From: Semisulcospira habei
Taxonomy: Eukaryota; Mollusca; Gastropoda; Semisulcospiridae
Assembly: GCA_036245525.1 (NCBI GenBank)
Contig: BTPG01000004.1
Coordinates: forward strand, 21,261,755 to 21,325,754
Direction of reading: 5' to 3'
DNA length: 64,000 nt
Part shown: piece after piece, positions 1-10,311 of the stretch
Numbering within the stretch: position 1 is the first letter of the stretch
Layout of the letters: the number at the start of each line of letters is the position of its first letter
Notes under the pieces: model-generated
The model's database searches: none
What the model was told of the DNA's origin: nothing
Seen by the model: only the letters and a program-made list of their open reading frames with translations
Program-made: the position numbers and the translations under genes

Positions 1-369
1 ACAGTTAGAATTCCAATTATCAGAACACACTTTTTTTACGAGAAAATACTAACATACTTTATGAAGTGACCAAAATGTTTCTTTATCATTTTAACACACT
101 ATTCGATAAATTTTTGTTGTGTTCTGAAATCAGCTATTTTGCGTGTTTTTGCTGATGGGGTAGGTCACGCAGAAGGCTCAAACTTACAAATATGCCCGGG
201 ACCATGGGTCTTTCAGGGTGGCAATAGTCTCCAGACTCAATAAGGCTCTCAAAAAACCCTATAAGCGGCAGTTTTCAATTAAAAAATGTAGGTATAGTAT
301 ACAACCTTAAGGAAGATTGCAGAAAGGCAGTCTGCGGAAACTGGCATTCAGCGGGTAAATGACGTGTGT
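1..369. other. unannotated sequence
   Basis: AT-rich at the start. No recognised repeat and no credible coding frame. Confidence 0.4.
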
Positions 370-560
370 ACAGATATTGTAGAACCTGCTTTGAGCGACC
401 AAACTTACGAGAGACCACATATGGTATTAAAGGCTATCATTTAAGTGTCTGCAGCCACCTAAATGATTGTCTTTAATGACAGGTGACACTTTTCGCTCTT
501 CAAGACTTCTTTTGGGAGAGCCCCTGTCTTTAAAGACCATTTCTGGCTTGCAAAAAAAAA
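370..560. repeat. pal-I repeat, copy 1
   Basis: A hairpin at about 428-490 pairs taaaggctatcatttaagtg with cacctaaatgattgtcttta. The flanks on both sides (agaacctgctttgagcg, cttcaagacttcttttgg) match a second copy near 28.04-28.21 kb, so the repeat unit is larger than the hairpin. The second copy is the more perfect palindrome. Confidence 0.6.
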
Positions 561-590
561 AGGACAATTGCGGATCAGATACCTCGAGGT

Positions 591-662
591 GTGGGGGGGG
601 GGAGGGGCTCACAACCCTTTGAACCCCCCACCCCCACCCCCACCCCATCCCCCCTCCACCCA
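591..662. repeat. G/C homopurine-homopyrimidine low-complexity tract
   Basis: A run of G (about 592-606) is followed by CCCCCACCCC-type sequence to about 660. The short open frames across it are composition artefacts. Confidence 0.7.
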
Positions 663-769
663 GATCCGCCCCTGCAGGATCTACTGCATGTATGGCCAAA
701 AATGGCAGTGTTTAAAGTTTTGACTCAGTCTGATGTCGAGTTCCACAATATGTTTGGCGTGAGTCTACT

Positions 770-838
770 GTGTGTTGGTCTGTGATTTGGACCGTATGGC
801 TTTGATCCGTATGGTCCAAAATTACAGACGAACACACA
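770..838. repeat. pal-D hairpin, diverged
   Basis: Left arm gtgtgttggtctgtgattt pairs with right arm aaaattacagacgaacacac around the inner ggaccgtatgg/ccgtatggtcc. It belongs to the family whose best copy is at 29025-29093. Confidence 0.65.
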
Positions 839-1025
839 CTTCAGGTCTTTGCTCGGTCAGGATCTATGCCACTTCGCGGAAAATGGCTTGCCAACGGACA
901 TTCCGCATCGGGGGCCAGAGATTACGTGGAATTATTCCCGAGAACCTGAAGTCTGTCGAGACGTGACCAAATTTGTGAAAAGGGCTTATACAGCACGCTC
1001 CTAGGACAAAACATCAACAAGCTTT

Positions 1026-1089
1026 AAGAGGCATAGATCCTCATGAGCCCCCGCGACTGCGGGTGCCCATGAAGATCCATGCCTCTTGT
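1026..1089. repeat. pal-A hairpin
   Basis: Left arm is intact (aagaggcatagatcctcatg). The right arm has lost pairing at a few positions (gtgcccatgaagatccatg). Centre is cgcgactgcg. Confidence 0.8.
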
Positions 1090-1272
1090 TAGCTCATTTT
1101 TGCATCGGTATTCCCCATACAGAGAGAGTCAGCAAAGCGTTCAGTTCAATGCTCTGGACAAATCTAAGCCGGGAACGAGAGAGGCGGGACTGAAAGAAGA
1201 GTTGTCTGCTTCAGAGACGCGCGTGGAGAGTATTGACTTATTCGTGTGTGCTGTTTATCTATAAAGTACAAC

Positions 1273-1328
1273 TACATGATTTTGGACATTACAACTTGAA
1301 GCCGCAAGGTACAAAATCACAGACCAGG
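1273..1328. repeat. pal-D hairpin, degenerate
   Basis: Contains atgattttggacattac and gtacaaaatcacagacca, which pair imperfectly as the inner part of pal-D. Confidence 0.4.
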
Positions 1329-1520
1329 CTTCGAAACGTCAGGGGGGGTGGGGTGGGGGAGACTCCGAACCAAAAGCCGCACACACTCTACCAGCACACA
1401 AAAATGTACAGCCGGCCTCAAATTGTCAATATGTCAATGAAGCTGCAGCATAACGTACAGTTTTTCGTCTTTTCTGCTCCACCCACTAAAACATATTTGG
1501 ACCTAGTGATTTCTGACGTT

Positions 1521-1553
1521 GCTGGGCTCATGAGGATCTATGCCTTTTGTTGA
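1521..1553. repeat. pal-A right arm only
   Basis: gggctcatgaggatctatgc then cttttgttgagacc. The left arm is absent. Confidence 0.6.
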
Positions 1554-1613
1554 GACTACCTTGTTGATGCACACTCCCTGAGCGGCTGGGGGGCTCTTTG
1601 GCGCGGCGTTTAA

Positions 1614-1832
1614 TTAACCCGTTCAGTGCGGAGATACTTTGAACACAGCCCAACTGCAAGAGGCATAGATCCTCATGAGCCCCCGCAGTTGCGGGGGCTC
1701 ATGAGGATCTATGCCTCTTGCTAGCACCACTTGGAATCCATGTTCCTGGGACATCTAGGGTGTTTTTTTTTGTGTTGAATTAACGAAGATTGCAGAAACA
1801 CAGTCTGCGTCGCCTGGCACTGAACGGGTTAA
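1614..1832. mobile_element. pal-A MITE, complete, TTAA-bounded
   Basis: A 219-bp unit starting TTAACCCGTTCAGTGC and ending with its exact reverse complement, giving a perfect 16-bp terminal inverted repeat. The pal-A hairpin lies at 1656-1721, nearly perfectly paired with centre cgcagttgcg. The TTAA at both ends with a CCC-first terminus resembles piggyBac-superfamily insertions; the superfamily is inferred, because no transposase is present. The LINE at 1834-5878 inserted at its right edge. Confidence 0.8.
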
Positions 1833-1864
1833 TCTCTCTTGGCTCGACTTCGCGAACGAAGATT

Positions 1865-4190
1865 CTATAGGGCTTGCCCACGTCGTCTGCAGGCATTTTC
1901 CTGGCTGCGGAGGCCAATCCGGGACAGGCAGGTTCGACCGCAGTGGCTGCAGGGGAAGGTCTGGTCAGGGTTCTGAGTTACGACAACTCTGTTTTTTCTT
2001 CTGAGCCGCTTGTCCTTAAGGTTAGCTCTGCGAGAGTCCTCAAAGGAGACGGCTGCCTTGTGAATGGTGGAGCGCCAGGTGTCACGGTCCGCAGCAAGCG
2101 AAGACCACTGGCGGTGGTCGATTTGGCAGGCACTAAGTGACTTCTTGAGACCGTCTTTGTATCTCTTCTTTGGTGCCCCTCTGTCTCGGTGTCCAGTGGC
2201 GAGCTCGCCGAACAGAGTGATCTTGGGTAGGCGACGATCCTCCATCCTGGAGACGTGCCCCGCCCAGCAAAGCTGTGTCCGCAGCAGCAAAGCCTCGATG
2301 CTCACAGTTTCCGCCTGTTCAAGGACCTCGACGTTGGTGACATAGTCACTCCAGTGAATGCTGAGGATGGTACGCAGGCAGCGCTGGTGAAAGCGTTCGA
2401 GGAGTCGTAGTTGGCTGCGGTAGAGGGCCCAGGACTCGGAACCGTACAGCAGGGTGGTGAGGACGACAGCTCTGTACACGCTGATCTTGGTGCCTTTTTT
2501 CAGCTGTTGATTGTGCCACACCCGCTTGAATAGTCGCCCGAAAGCACTGTTCGCTTTTGCCAGCCTGTTGTCCAGCTCCTTGTCCAGCTTGGCGTCTGAC
2601 GTGATGATGCAGCCAAGGTAAGTAAACTGGTGTACAGACTTCAGTTCGGACTCGCCGATGGTGATGTGGGGAGCGCGATGCTCTTCCTTGGGAGCCGGCT
2701 GATGAAGGACCTCTGTCTTTTTCAGACTGACCTCAAGTCCAAAGACCTGGGCGGCATCTGCGAAGCAGGACGTAATGCGCTGCAAGGCTCTCTCTGTGTG
2801 TGCAACGAGGGCAGCGTCATCAGCAAAGAGCAGCTCACGAATCAGTTGGTCTAGGGTTTTCGTGTGGGCCTGCAGTCGTCTGAGGTTGAACAGGCTGCCA
2901 TCGAGACGATACCTGGTGTACACTGCGTCGTCATCGTCGAGGTCCACTGTAGCCTGCTTCAACATCATGCTGAAGAAGATGGTGAAGAGGGTCGGTGCCA
3001 GCACGCAGCCTTGCTTCACGCCGTTGAGAATGGGGAATGGTTCTGAGAGGTCACTGTTTAGTCTGACCTGGCCTTGCTGGTCCTCGTGGAGCTGGACGAT
3101 CATGTTGAGGAACTTTGGGGGACAGCCTAGTCGCTCCAGGATCTGCCACATACCTTGCCTGCTCACAGTGTCAAACGCTTTTGTTAGGTCGACAAACGTT
3201 ACGTACAGCCCTTTGTTCTGCTCGCGGCACTTCTCCTGAAGCTGTCTCAGCACAAAGACCATGTCGGTGGTACTCCTGTTGGCTCTGAAGCCACACTGGC
3301 CCTCTGGGAGGTGGTCTTCAGCGATGGCAGGTACCAGCCGATTCAGGAGCAACCTTGCAAGAATTTTCCCGGCAATGGACAGCAGGGTAATTCCACGATA
3401 ATTGGAGCAGGCAGACTTCTCTCCTTTGTTCTTGTACAGGGTGATGATGACTGCATCACGGAGATCCTTTGGTAGTGTTCCTTTTTCCCAGCAGCAGAGA
3501 AAGAGGTCGTGGAGCTTGTTGTGCAGTGCTGGGCCTCCATGTTTCCAGATCTCTGGCGGGATTCCGTCAATGCCTGCTGCTTTGCCACTCTTGAGCTGGT
3601 GGATGGCTGTGAGGGTCTCTTCGGCGGTGGGCGGTTCGTCCAATTCAACCTTTAGTGGAAGGTGTGGGATTTGGAGGATGACTGTTTCTTGAACAGTGCG
3701 CTCAGCGCCGAAGAGGTCCTGAAAGTATTCCGACCAGCGGTTCAAGATGGAGGTATTATCTGTGAGGAGTGCCTGTCCATCAGCGCTTCGCAGGGGACTT
3801 TGTACCAGGTGCCTAGGGCCATACACTGCTTTCAGTGCTTCGTAGAAGCCCCTGTAGTCACCGTTGTCAGCGCAGAGCTGGGTCCTCTGTGCGAGTCTCT
3901 ACCACCACTCGTTCTGGAGCTCTCTAAGCTTGAGCTGGAGACTGCTGCAGATGAGGCGGAAGGCAGACTTCTTCACAGGGCAGGAAGGCTGGGCTAGGTG
4001 GGCCTGATGGGCGGCTCTTCTTTTTTGCTAGAAGTTCCTGGATCTCTACGTCGTTTTCGTCAAACCAGTCTTTGTTCCTCTTTCTAGCAAAGCCCAAGAC
4101 TTCCACAGAAGATTTTACAATAGCAGTTTTCAGTTGTTCCCAGAGTGTTTCAGGGGAGGAGTCTGCTGGATCAACTGTGTCTTTGATCAT
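1865..4190 (-). pseudogene. LINE linker and reverse transcriptase, frameshifted
   Basis: The reverse transcriptase copies the element RNA at the nicked target. The open segment 1865-3826 (653 residues) carries GKAAGIDGIPPE (about residues 81-92), NYRGITLLS (142-150), FVDLTKAFD (211-219), GVKQGCVLAPTLF (269-281) and the catalytic FADD box (334-337). The C-terminus has a CSHC zinc-finger-like motif ending SQENAC. The shorter copy near 56.5 kb has SHENAC there, so a presumed zinc ligand His is Gln in this copy. Segment 3924-4190 is the linker in another frame; the shift lies near an A run at about 4019-4027, and an in-frame stop occurs at about 3900-3902. Upstream it connects to the endonuclease. 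Confidence 0.9.
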
Positions 4191-4248
4191 ACGCTGTAAA
4201 TCGACCTGAAGGGCAGCTTTCTTGTCGTCACGCTGAAGGCTGGCAACA

Positions 4249-5097
4249 TCAAGCTTTTTCTTGGGGGGGGGGGGGCCCTTTCTTGGGTTTCAGCTTGAGG
4301 CGGAGCCTGAGTTTGCAGCGAACAAGGCGGTGGTCAGTGTGGCACTCTGCGCTGGGCATCACTCTGGTGAGGAGGACGTCACTGCGGTCTCTCTGACGCA
4401 CTAGGACATAGTCGATAAGGTGCCAGTGCTTGGAGCGAGGATGCATCCAGGTGGTCTTTCGACTGTCCTTTTGCTGGAAAGTAGTGTTGGTGATGACAAG
4501 TTGCTGCTCTGCACAGAGCTCCAACAGTAGGCGACCATTGTCATTGCAGTTCCCACCGCCATGCTTGCCGAGGACTCCTTTCCAGGCTTCAGAGTCTTGG
4601 CCCGCTCTGGCGTTGAAGTCGCCAAGGATGATGACTTTGTCGTCTGCAGGGGTGCTCTGCAAGAGGCTGCGCAGGTCAGAGTAAAACTTGTCTTTTTCTG
4701 CAGGCTCTGCCAGGAGGGTTGGGGAGTACACACTGAGAAGGGTGACGTATTGCTGGTGTCTCAGTGGGAGGCGCATGGACATGATGCGGTCGGAGTGACC
4801 CGTTGGTAGGTTTTCCAACTTAGTCGCAATGGGGGTCTTCACCATGAAGCCCACGCCTGAGAGCCGTCTTTCTGATGCAGGCCTGCCTGACCAGTAGAGG
4901 GTGTAGCCAGCGCCAAATTCTTGGAGGCTGCCTTCCTCCGGGAGGCGTACTTCGCTGAGCGCGGCGATGTCGATGTTTAACCTCCGCAATTCATGGGCAA
5001 TGAGGGCGGAGCGACGTTCAGGGCGTCCGCTGTCTGCTGTGTCGAGCATGGTTCGGATGTTCCAGCATGCTACGTTGAGTCCGGTCGTGGTCGTCAT
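4249..5097 (-). pseudogene. LINE APE-type endonuclease domain
   Basis: This 282-residue segment starts at the ATG at 5095-5097 and belongs to the exonuclease-endonuclease-phosphatase fold that nicks target DNA for target-primed reverse transcription. Visible motifs are CWN (residues 11-13), SEV with the catalytic Glu at 49, GDFNARAG (159-166), IDYVLV (228-233) and the C-terminal HTDHRLV, with the Asp-His pair at 255-256. All expected catalytic positions look present. The frame is lost at a C/G run at about 4263-4276, where the protein ends in an artefactual proline stretch; the linker continues in a different frame. Homopolymer slippage is the simplest cause. Confidence 0.9.
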
Positions 5098-5753
5098 GAG
5101 AGTGGATCCATTGTTTTTTCTTGTTTTCTGACCGCATGAGAAGATGCCCGTTGACCGCGGCTAGCCAACTGGGTTACGAGGGGATGAGCTTTGGTTAGGC
5201 CACCTTTTCTAGGCCCCTCTCCGTGTGGAGCAAGCAGTGCTGTCACTAGAGAAGGCTGCTTGGTCGTTCAGGGTGTGCCGAGTGACATTGTCATCCCCAG
5301 GTCAGCACCAGGCGACCAATATCTTGAACCGTCTGCATGCAGGTTTGAGACTGCGGCTTCCAGTGACATCTTTCACCTGCCGTTTTGCCCCTTGCCCATC
5401 GCTACAGGACTTGGAAAGTTCAGTGTCATAGTCCGTGGGCGTTTCCTAAAGCCTGCGCGGTGGAGCTTTTTGGTGGAGTGCAGTGTGCGCAGTACTGGCC
5501 CCACCCTTTAAACCCTTGGTTCGTTTGCCATGGCCTAGCAAGCTCGGACGGTGGCATCGAGGTCCTCGGGTCGTAGGTTTTATATCAGACTGTCCTTGTC
5601 TTAGTCTCTGGCTCAAAAGCCTTCCCCGGAGACACGGGGGCTTTGATGTCAGGGGTTTCCTCCCTTAGCCTTTCCGCAGCCAAGCGGCCAAGCCTGCAAG
5701 GCAGCAGGGGACTCGTGGGGGCCGGAGTCGTCTATGTCCCGTGCAGATGTGAA
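5098..5753 (-). other. LINE 5' untranslated region
   Basis: GC-rich sequence between the tRNA-like head and the endonuclease start codon. It holds no convincing coding frame. It lies inside the TSD-bounded unit, so it belongs to the element. Confidence 0.65.
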
Positions 5754-5878
5754 CATCTGCCCACTGCCCAGACGGTGACACTTACCAGAGGAGAAAAATC
5801 CAACGCCGGAACCCGGTATCGAACCTCGCACCTTTGGCATTGGAGGCAGACGCCTTAACCACTGCGCCACTTCCCCGC
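5754..5878 (-). promoter_or_regulatory. tRNA-like head of the LINE with Pol III A and B boxes
   Basis: On the minus strand an A-box-like tggcgcagtggttaag (5854-5869) is followed by a B box ggttcgataccg (5814-5825) and then tctcctctggtaagtgtcacc. The module is about 90% like the head of the SINE at 12317-12745. It lies just inside the LINE's TSD, so it was carried by the LINE and is not a neighbouring SINE. It is likely an internal RNA polymerase III promoter or a captured SINE head. No full tRNA cloverleaf was demonstrated. Confidence 0.75.
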
Positions 5879-5890
5879 GAACGGGTTAAT

Positions 5891-6067
5891 ACAGATTTAT
5901 GAAGCACAATCTGCCAACCACCGGCAGTGAAGGGGTTAAGTGCCGGTGCATCCAAGTGAAGCCGTTATTCTAGACACAGCGCTGATAATACTTTTATCCT
6001 GACAGGAACCAGCATTTCGTTTCGTCGATTCCAACATATTGTAAAACGCGAAATAAATCGAATGTTC
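5891..6067. other. pal-A right-flank remnant and spacer
   Basis: acagatttatgaagcacaatctgcc and ggcagtgaaggggttaa (to about 5939) match the 3' flank of pal-A MITEs. The rest is unassigned. Confidence 0.5.
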
Positions 6068-6663
6068 TTTGATGTGAAAATAGAAACGTTTCAGTTTGAT
6101 GTGAAAATAGAAACGTTTCAGTTTGATGTGAAAATAGAAACGTTTCAGTTTGATGTGAAAATAGAAACGTTTCAGTTTGATGTGAAAATAGAAACGTTTC
6201 AGTTTGATGTGAAAATAGAAACGTTTCAGTTTGATGTGAAAATAGAAACGTTTCAGTTTGATGTGAAAATAGAAACGTTTCAGTTTGATGTGAAAATAGA
6301 AACGTTTCAGTTTGATGTGAAAATAGAAACGTTTCAGTTTGATGTAAAAATAGAAACGTTTCAGTTTGATGTGAAAATAGAAACGTTTCAGTTTGATGTG
6401 AAAATAGAAACGTTTCAGTTTGATGTGAAAATAGAAACGTTTCAGTTTGATGTAAAAATAGAAACGTTTCAGTTTGATGTGAAAATAGAAACATTTCAGT
6501 TTGATGTGAAAATAGAAACGTTTCAGTTTGATGTGAAAATAGAAACGTTTCAGTTTGATGTGAAAATAGAAACGTTTCAGTTTGATGTGAAAATAGAAAC
6601 GTTTCAGTTTGATGTGAAAATAGAAACGTTTCAGTTTGATGTGTGAAAATAGAAACGTTTCAG
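6068..6663. repeat. 27-bp minisatellite, 22 copies
   Basis: The unit tttgatgtgaaaatagaaac plus gtttcag is repeated. The span of 596 bp equals 22 x 27 plus a 2-bp insertion (gtgtg) in the last copy. Sparse variants: gatgtaaaaat twice and aaacattt once. Because 27 is divisible by 3, reading frames stay open on both strands (nine-residue repeats); I treat these as artefacts. Confidence 0.95.
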
Positions 6664-6840
6664 TTTTGATTCGAACAGGTAAAAGGAATGTTCAAGTGTT
6701 AGAAATATGAAAAGTTGACAAAAAGGTTTTTGTCTTTATGACGCAGCTCAGCCAAGTGTTCGCAATTTATGCTGAAGAAAATCTATGCATTGAAATAACA
6801 GTACGATTACAAACACGAAGTCGTTGTAGTCGACTGTGTG

Positions 6841-6878
6841 TACAAATTTGTGTGTGTGTGTGTGTATGTATGTGTGTG

Positions 6879-6954
<76 letters not shown>

Positions 6955-7190
6955 CGCGCGCGCTCGTCTGTGTTTTTGTGTGCGTATTTATGTGTGTGTG
7001 CGTGCTTGCGTGAGTGCGTGTGTATGTGTGTGTGTGTGGGGGGGGGGGGAGGATGGAGTGGTTTGTGTGAGTATGTGTGTTTGTGTGTGTGTTTGCGTGC
7101 GTGTGTGCGTACGTGCGTGCGTGCATGCGTGTGTGTGTGTTTGTGTATGTGTGTGTGTGTGTGTGCGTGCGTGCGCGCGCGCGGAAATGC
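6841..7190. repeat. compound (GT)n microsatellite
   Basis: GT repeats interrupted by GC-rich gcgcgcgc (about 6951-6962), a G run (about 7039-7049) and TTTGTG/TATGTG variants. Long frames on both strands are repeat artefacts. Confidence 0.95.
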
Positions 7191-7498
7191 GAACGAGAGT
7201 GTGTATTTATGCGCGTGTGCAAACGAGCGCATTCAACACTACAGTGTTTGTTTTCCGACAGGATCAAAGGGAACATTTTGCAGCGAAAATTGTATCTGCA
7301 CTCGTCTCTTCAAATTTTAGAGCACTGTTTGCTATCTTAATCGCTGAATGGCGTGGAACTTGCGTATTACCTAGCAACACATGCGCTCAGTGTTTCTTTT
7401 CTATTATGTAAGTGAGGTTACGTTTGCGACGAACGACTCCCAGCAGCGATCGAGAGCGAAATCACGGCGCACAACCAGCGTGTACCATTAGCATAGAC
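7191..7498. other. unannotated sequence
   Basis: No repeat family or credible gene seen. Confidence 0.35.
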
Positions 7499-7587
7499 AA
7501 CACTCCAAACATCTCCAAGAGGCATAGATCCTCATGAGCCCTCGGGGCTCATGAGGATCTATGCCTCTTGGAGATGTTTGGAGTGTT
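7499..7587. repeat. pal-A hairpin with arms extended into flanking sequence
   Basis: An 89-bp near-perfect palindrome. The pal-A core is shortened at the centre (gagccctcggggctc) and pairing continues outward through aacactccaaacatctcc/ggagatgtttggagtgtt, which is not pal-A sequence. Confidence 0.9.
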
Positions 7588-7755
7588 GCCTGTCCGTTGT
7601 GATTTCGCCCTCGTTTGTTGTTGCGAGTCGTGGCGTTTCAAACGAAACCTCGCTGCTGACAGTCAGCAACGAACAACGTGTTACAAGTATGAAAGTGAAA
7701 GAATAATTGCAGCAGAGCTACATTCCAAATTCAGTGAGCGGATCGCACCTCCAAA

Positions 7756-7788
7756 AAGGCATAGATCTTCATCAGCCCCCATGAAATG
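7756..7788. repeat. pal-A left arm only
   Basis: aaaaaggcatagatcttcat followed by cagccccc. No right arm follows. Confidence 0.55.
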
Positions 7789-8320
7789 ATTAATCGTTGT
7801 ATTGTCCTTCTTTATTTCATTTCCAAATGTGAAACATGCGGTTTTTGATTCTAGTTTAAAGCAGTCTGTGTCCAAATGCTCTTCTTTAAAATGACATTGT
7901 TTCCCCTATGACATTTAAGCCCATGCATCCTTCACACATCAAAAATTACATATATGAATCGACTACGATAATTCAATGGTTGTGCCGGAATGTTGTTGTT
8001 GTTTGTGGTGGTGGTGGTGGTGGTGGTGTTAGGGGTAATACTGAGTGGTCGTGGTGCTATTTTTGTTGTCGTTATCTTCATTTTGAACAGTCAGTATCAC
8101 TTATTGTCAGCATCATCTACTGGTCGCAGTCATGGCATACCGTATAAACAGGATTTAAGACTGGTGCGTCACTTCCGTAATTGATTGGTACCATCCTTGA
8201 TTGGGTTGGTGCCGGCTGGGTGGGCAGTGGCAACGCTCCGATTCAATACCGGCATGAATCACGCACTGAGGCGCAAACACACCGAGCCAGCAGACAAACA
8301 AAACCAGACACTGAGCCATT
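7789..8320. other. unannotated sequence with a short (GGT)n run
   Basis: Contains a GGT/GTT-rich tract at about 7993-8030. Nothing else recognised. Confidence 0.4.
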
Positions 8321-8417
8321 AAGCAAAAAGTCTTCGGACCGCGTCTGCCACTGTTGGCCCGCGCACAGCTGTGCGCGGGCCAACAGCGGTTGACGTTGGC
8401 CCGATGTTTTTTTGCTT
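8321..8417. repeat. pal-C hairpin
   Basis: Outer arm aagcaaaaagtcttcggacc pairs with ggcccgatgttttttt; inner arms gttggcccgcgcac/gtgcgcgggccaac are perfect around agct. Confidence 0.75.
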
Positions 8418-8699
8418 ACTGTGGAGTCACTGACTCAATAGTCAATGCACGCACAAGTGCATGTCCAGTAGCGGACAGATGACCACACGCTGTGTTACTG
8501 AAGTAGGCTTAAAGTCTTTGCACCAACAGGGATTCACATGAGAGTATTTTTCTTCACTCGCCGGCCGGAGGACTCTGGAGAGTCCCAAACAAACGAAGTG
8601 AAATAGTGCAGACACCAAAGCAAAAAAAAAAACACAAAAAAACACAGCAGTGCAATGAAAATGTGTTGCCAGCACAAGGGCGAAACCAGCGGGCAGAAC

Positions 8700-8756
8700 C
8701 CCAATGCGCAAAAGGCCATCGGGCCGACGTAGGCCCGGTGGCTTTTGCGCATTGGG
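8700..8756. repeat. pal-C hairpin, short form
   Basis: cccaatgcgcaaaaggcc pairs with ggcttttgcgcattggg around gggccgacgtaggccc. The inner gttggcccgcgcac part is missing. Confidence 0.8.
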
Positions 8757-9227
8757 ATACGAGTCCCTTAGCCAACACCTTCCACGTGCGTCAGTGACGG
8801 AGAAAATAGTTTCGCAAAAGCTGTGGCCTGTGACTTTCTACCTTACGGCTCTAGAGGGCCTTAGCGATGCAAAATCGCAGGCATGTGCAACTAAATTCTG
8901 GTGCAGATTTAAGACTTGCGACTGTCATTATGGGAAATCTGAACGTTGAATGCAAGTTGACGATGGTGATGATGATGATGCTGGTGATGCTGACATGATG
9001 ATGATGATGATGAAGATCTTTTATATAGCGCATATCTGCATCCTAGTGTAGAATGCTCTTGGTGCTATGGCGGGGAAGAGACTGTTTTGGAGTCGAAGAA
9101 AAACCAATGTATCTTTAAAAAAAATAATAAAAAAAAATAATAAACTTTAAAAAAAAAAACTACAGCAATAAATGCCGGAAGATGCAAAGTAAAAAATCAC
9201 AAACCATGACTGTGATGATGATGGTGG

Positions 9228-9258
<31 letters not shown>

Positions 9259-9554
9259 AACTAAAAACAAACACAAACCAGCAGCGCACAAGGGATGCTC
9301 ACTGCTGAGCTACAACGATGTGTTCGTCCCTTGCACTGTTTCGCGGCGTCCAGTATTTGCCCAATTACGATACCAGATCGCTTTCCGAGAGGAGCAAAAA
9401 CAAGGATCCCGGTTACAGCGCCGGATGAATCATTTGGGATGTGACCATTTTCTCTGCCAATCAATGCCCACACCACGCTCCGTGCAGTCGGAGGTTTTAA
9501 CCCTGAAGGTTTACTCCGCACGAGGAGCAGATATCTAATTTACATGTATGTCAA
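8757..9554. other. spacer with GAT/ATG and A-rich simple repeats
   Basis: (GAT)n-type runs at about 8961-9013 and 9212-9256 and an A/AAT-rich stretch at about 9113-9162. No gene recognised. Confidence 0.5.
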
Positions 9555-9620
9555 ACAAGAGGCATAGATTCTCATGAGCCCTTGCGGCCGCAGGGGCTCA
9601 TGAGAATCTATGTCTCTTGT
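9555..9620. repeat. pal-A hairpin, ATTCTC subtype
   Basis: acaagaggcatagattctca pairs with tgagaatctatgtctcttgt. The centre contains the palindrome gcggccgc. Outermost bases (aca/tgt) differ from the usual gca/tgc in both arms. Confidence 0.85.
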
Positions 9621-10311
9621 CGATGAAATTGGTTTCTGTCACTGAAGCGAAGCTAACATACGTCATGGAACAAGGAAACTGAAAACACGAGAACAAGTGT
9701 TTAGTTTGTGATCTCGTACAAACGTACAAACGAGTGCGCACACACACAATCAGCACGGCAAGTCATGAGGTAGAAATGAAACAACAACAACAAAAAACAA
9801 CGGGCCCGGTTTCAACCATAATCACGTTGACAAGTATCACGAGCAGCTAGGTATGTGATCTTTGTTTCATGCATTTTGACGAGGCGAATACTTCGGCCCC
9901 AAAAAATCAAGTGTTTGCAGCTCCGTGTCAAGAAATACCACGAGGTTCGGCCAAGTTAACGAGCAGTGGTTTCGTTTCAGGGTAACAATTTTTTTGTTTT
10001 TGTTTTTTGTTTCTAACTTCCTCTACCCTTTTTTTTTTGCCCCTTTCCCAAAACCTTCACCCTTTCTTTCCCAACCCCCTCCACCCTCCCCGCATCCCCC
10101 ATCCCCCTACCCCCCTCCCCACCACCACCCTCCCACCCCCGCTCCCCCCACCTTTTACGTTTTATTGCTGCTCCGTTAAGCTCACACTGGTCGCTGACTT
10201 GTCCGTTTTCTCGCTGCTTTTAGCTTCGACTGATGAGGGTTGTCAAAACTGGTTAAGATGACCCCCAAAACGCTTCTTTGGCTTGTGAATTAAAAACTAG
10301 AATAAAAGGTG
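9621..10311. other. spacer with pyrimidine-rich tract
   Basis: Strongly T/C-rich from about 9985 to 10165 (T runs, then CCCTCCACC-type sequence). No gene recognised. Confidence 0.45.

Larger units (their letters stand above)
1834..5878 (-). mobile_element. full-length non-LTR retrotransposon with tRNA-like 5' end
   Basis: A minus-strand LINE of about 4.05 kb. A 12-bp direct repeat, gaacgggttaat, lies immediately outside both ends (1822-1833 and 5879-5890) and reads as the target-site duplication. In transcription order the unit holds a tRNA-like head (5878 to about 5754), a noncoding 5' region (about 5753-5098), an APE endonuclease (5097-4249), a linker and reverse transcriptase (about 4190-1865) and a short 3' end whose last bases, cgaagtcgagccaag, recur at the 3' end of the truncated copy at 56432-56901. 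The coding region is broken by frameshifts at homopolymer runs and by a stop codon, so this copy is probably inactive. The LINE clade is not settled by eye. Confidence 0.85.

Noticed and set aside
1656..1721. Rho-independent terminators or bacterial attenuators
   Set aside because: The hairpins are dispersed repeats in eukaryotic DNA, lack U-tracts and have no operon context.
2775..3239. 154-codon plus-strand frame
   Set aside because: Antisense shadow of the LINE reverse transcriptase at 1865-3826.
5814..5869. An independent tRNA or SINE next to the LINE
   Set aside because: It lies inside the LINE's target duplication and lacks its own tail and TSD.
6062..6646. 194-residue and antisense 166-residue open frames in the minisatellite
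   Set aside because: Pure consequence of a 27-bp repeat without stops. No start context, domain or neighbouring exon.
6068..6663. CRISPR-like array
   Set aside because: Units are directly adjacent without variable spacers, and the window is animal DNA.
6767..7411. Several long frames across the GT repeat
   Set aside because: Cys-Val and Thr-His repeats are the only possible translations of GT/AC; artefacts.
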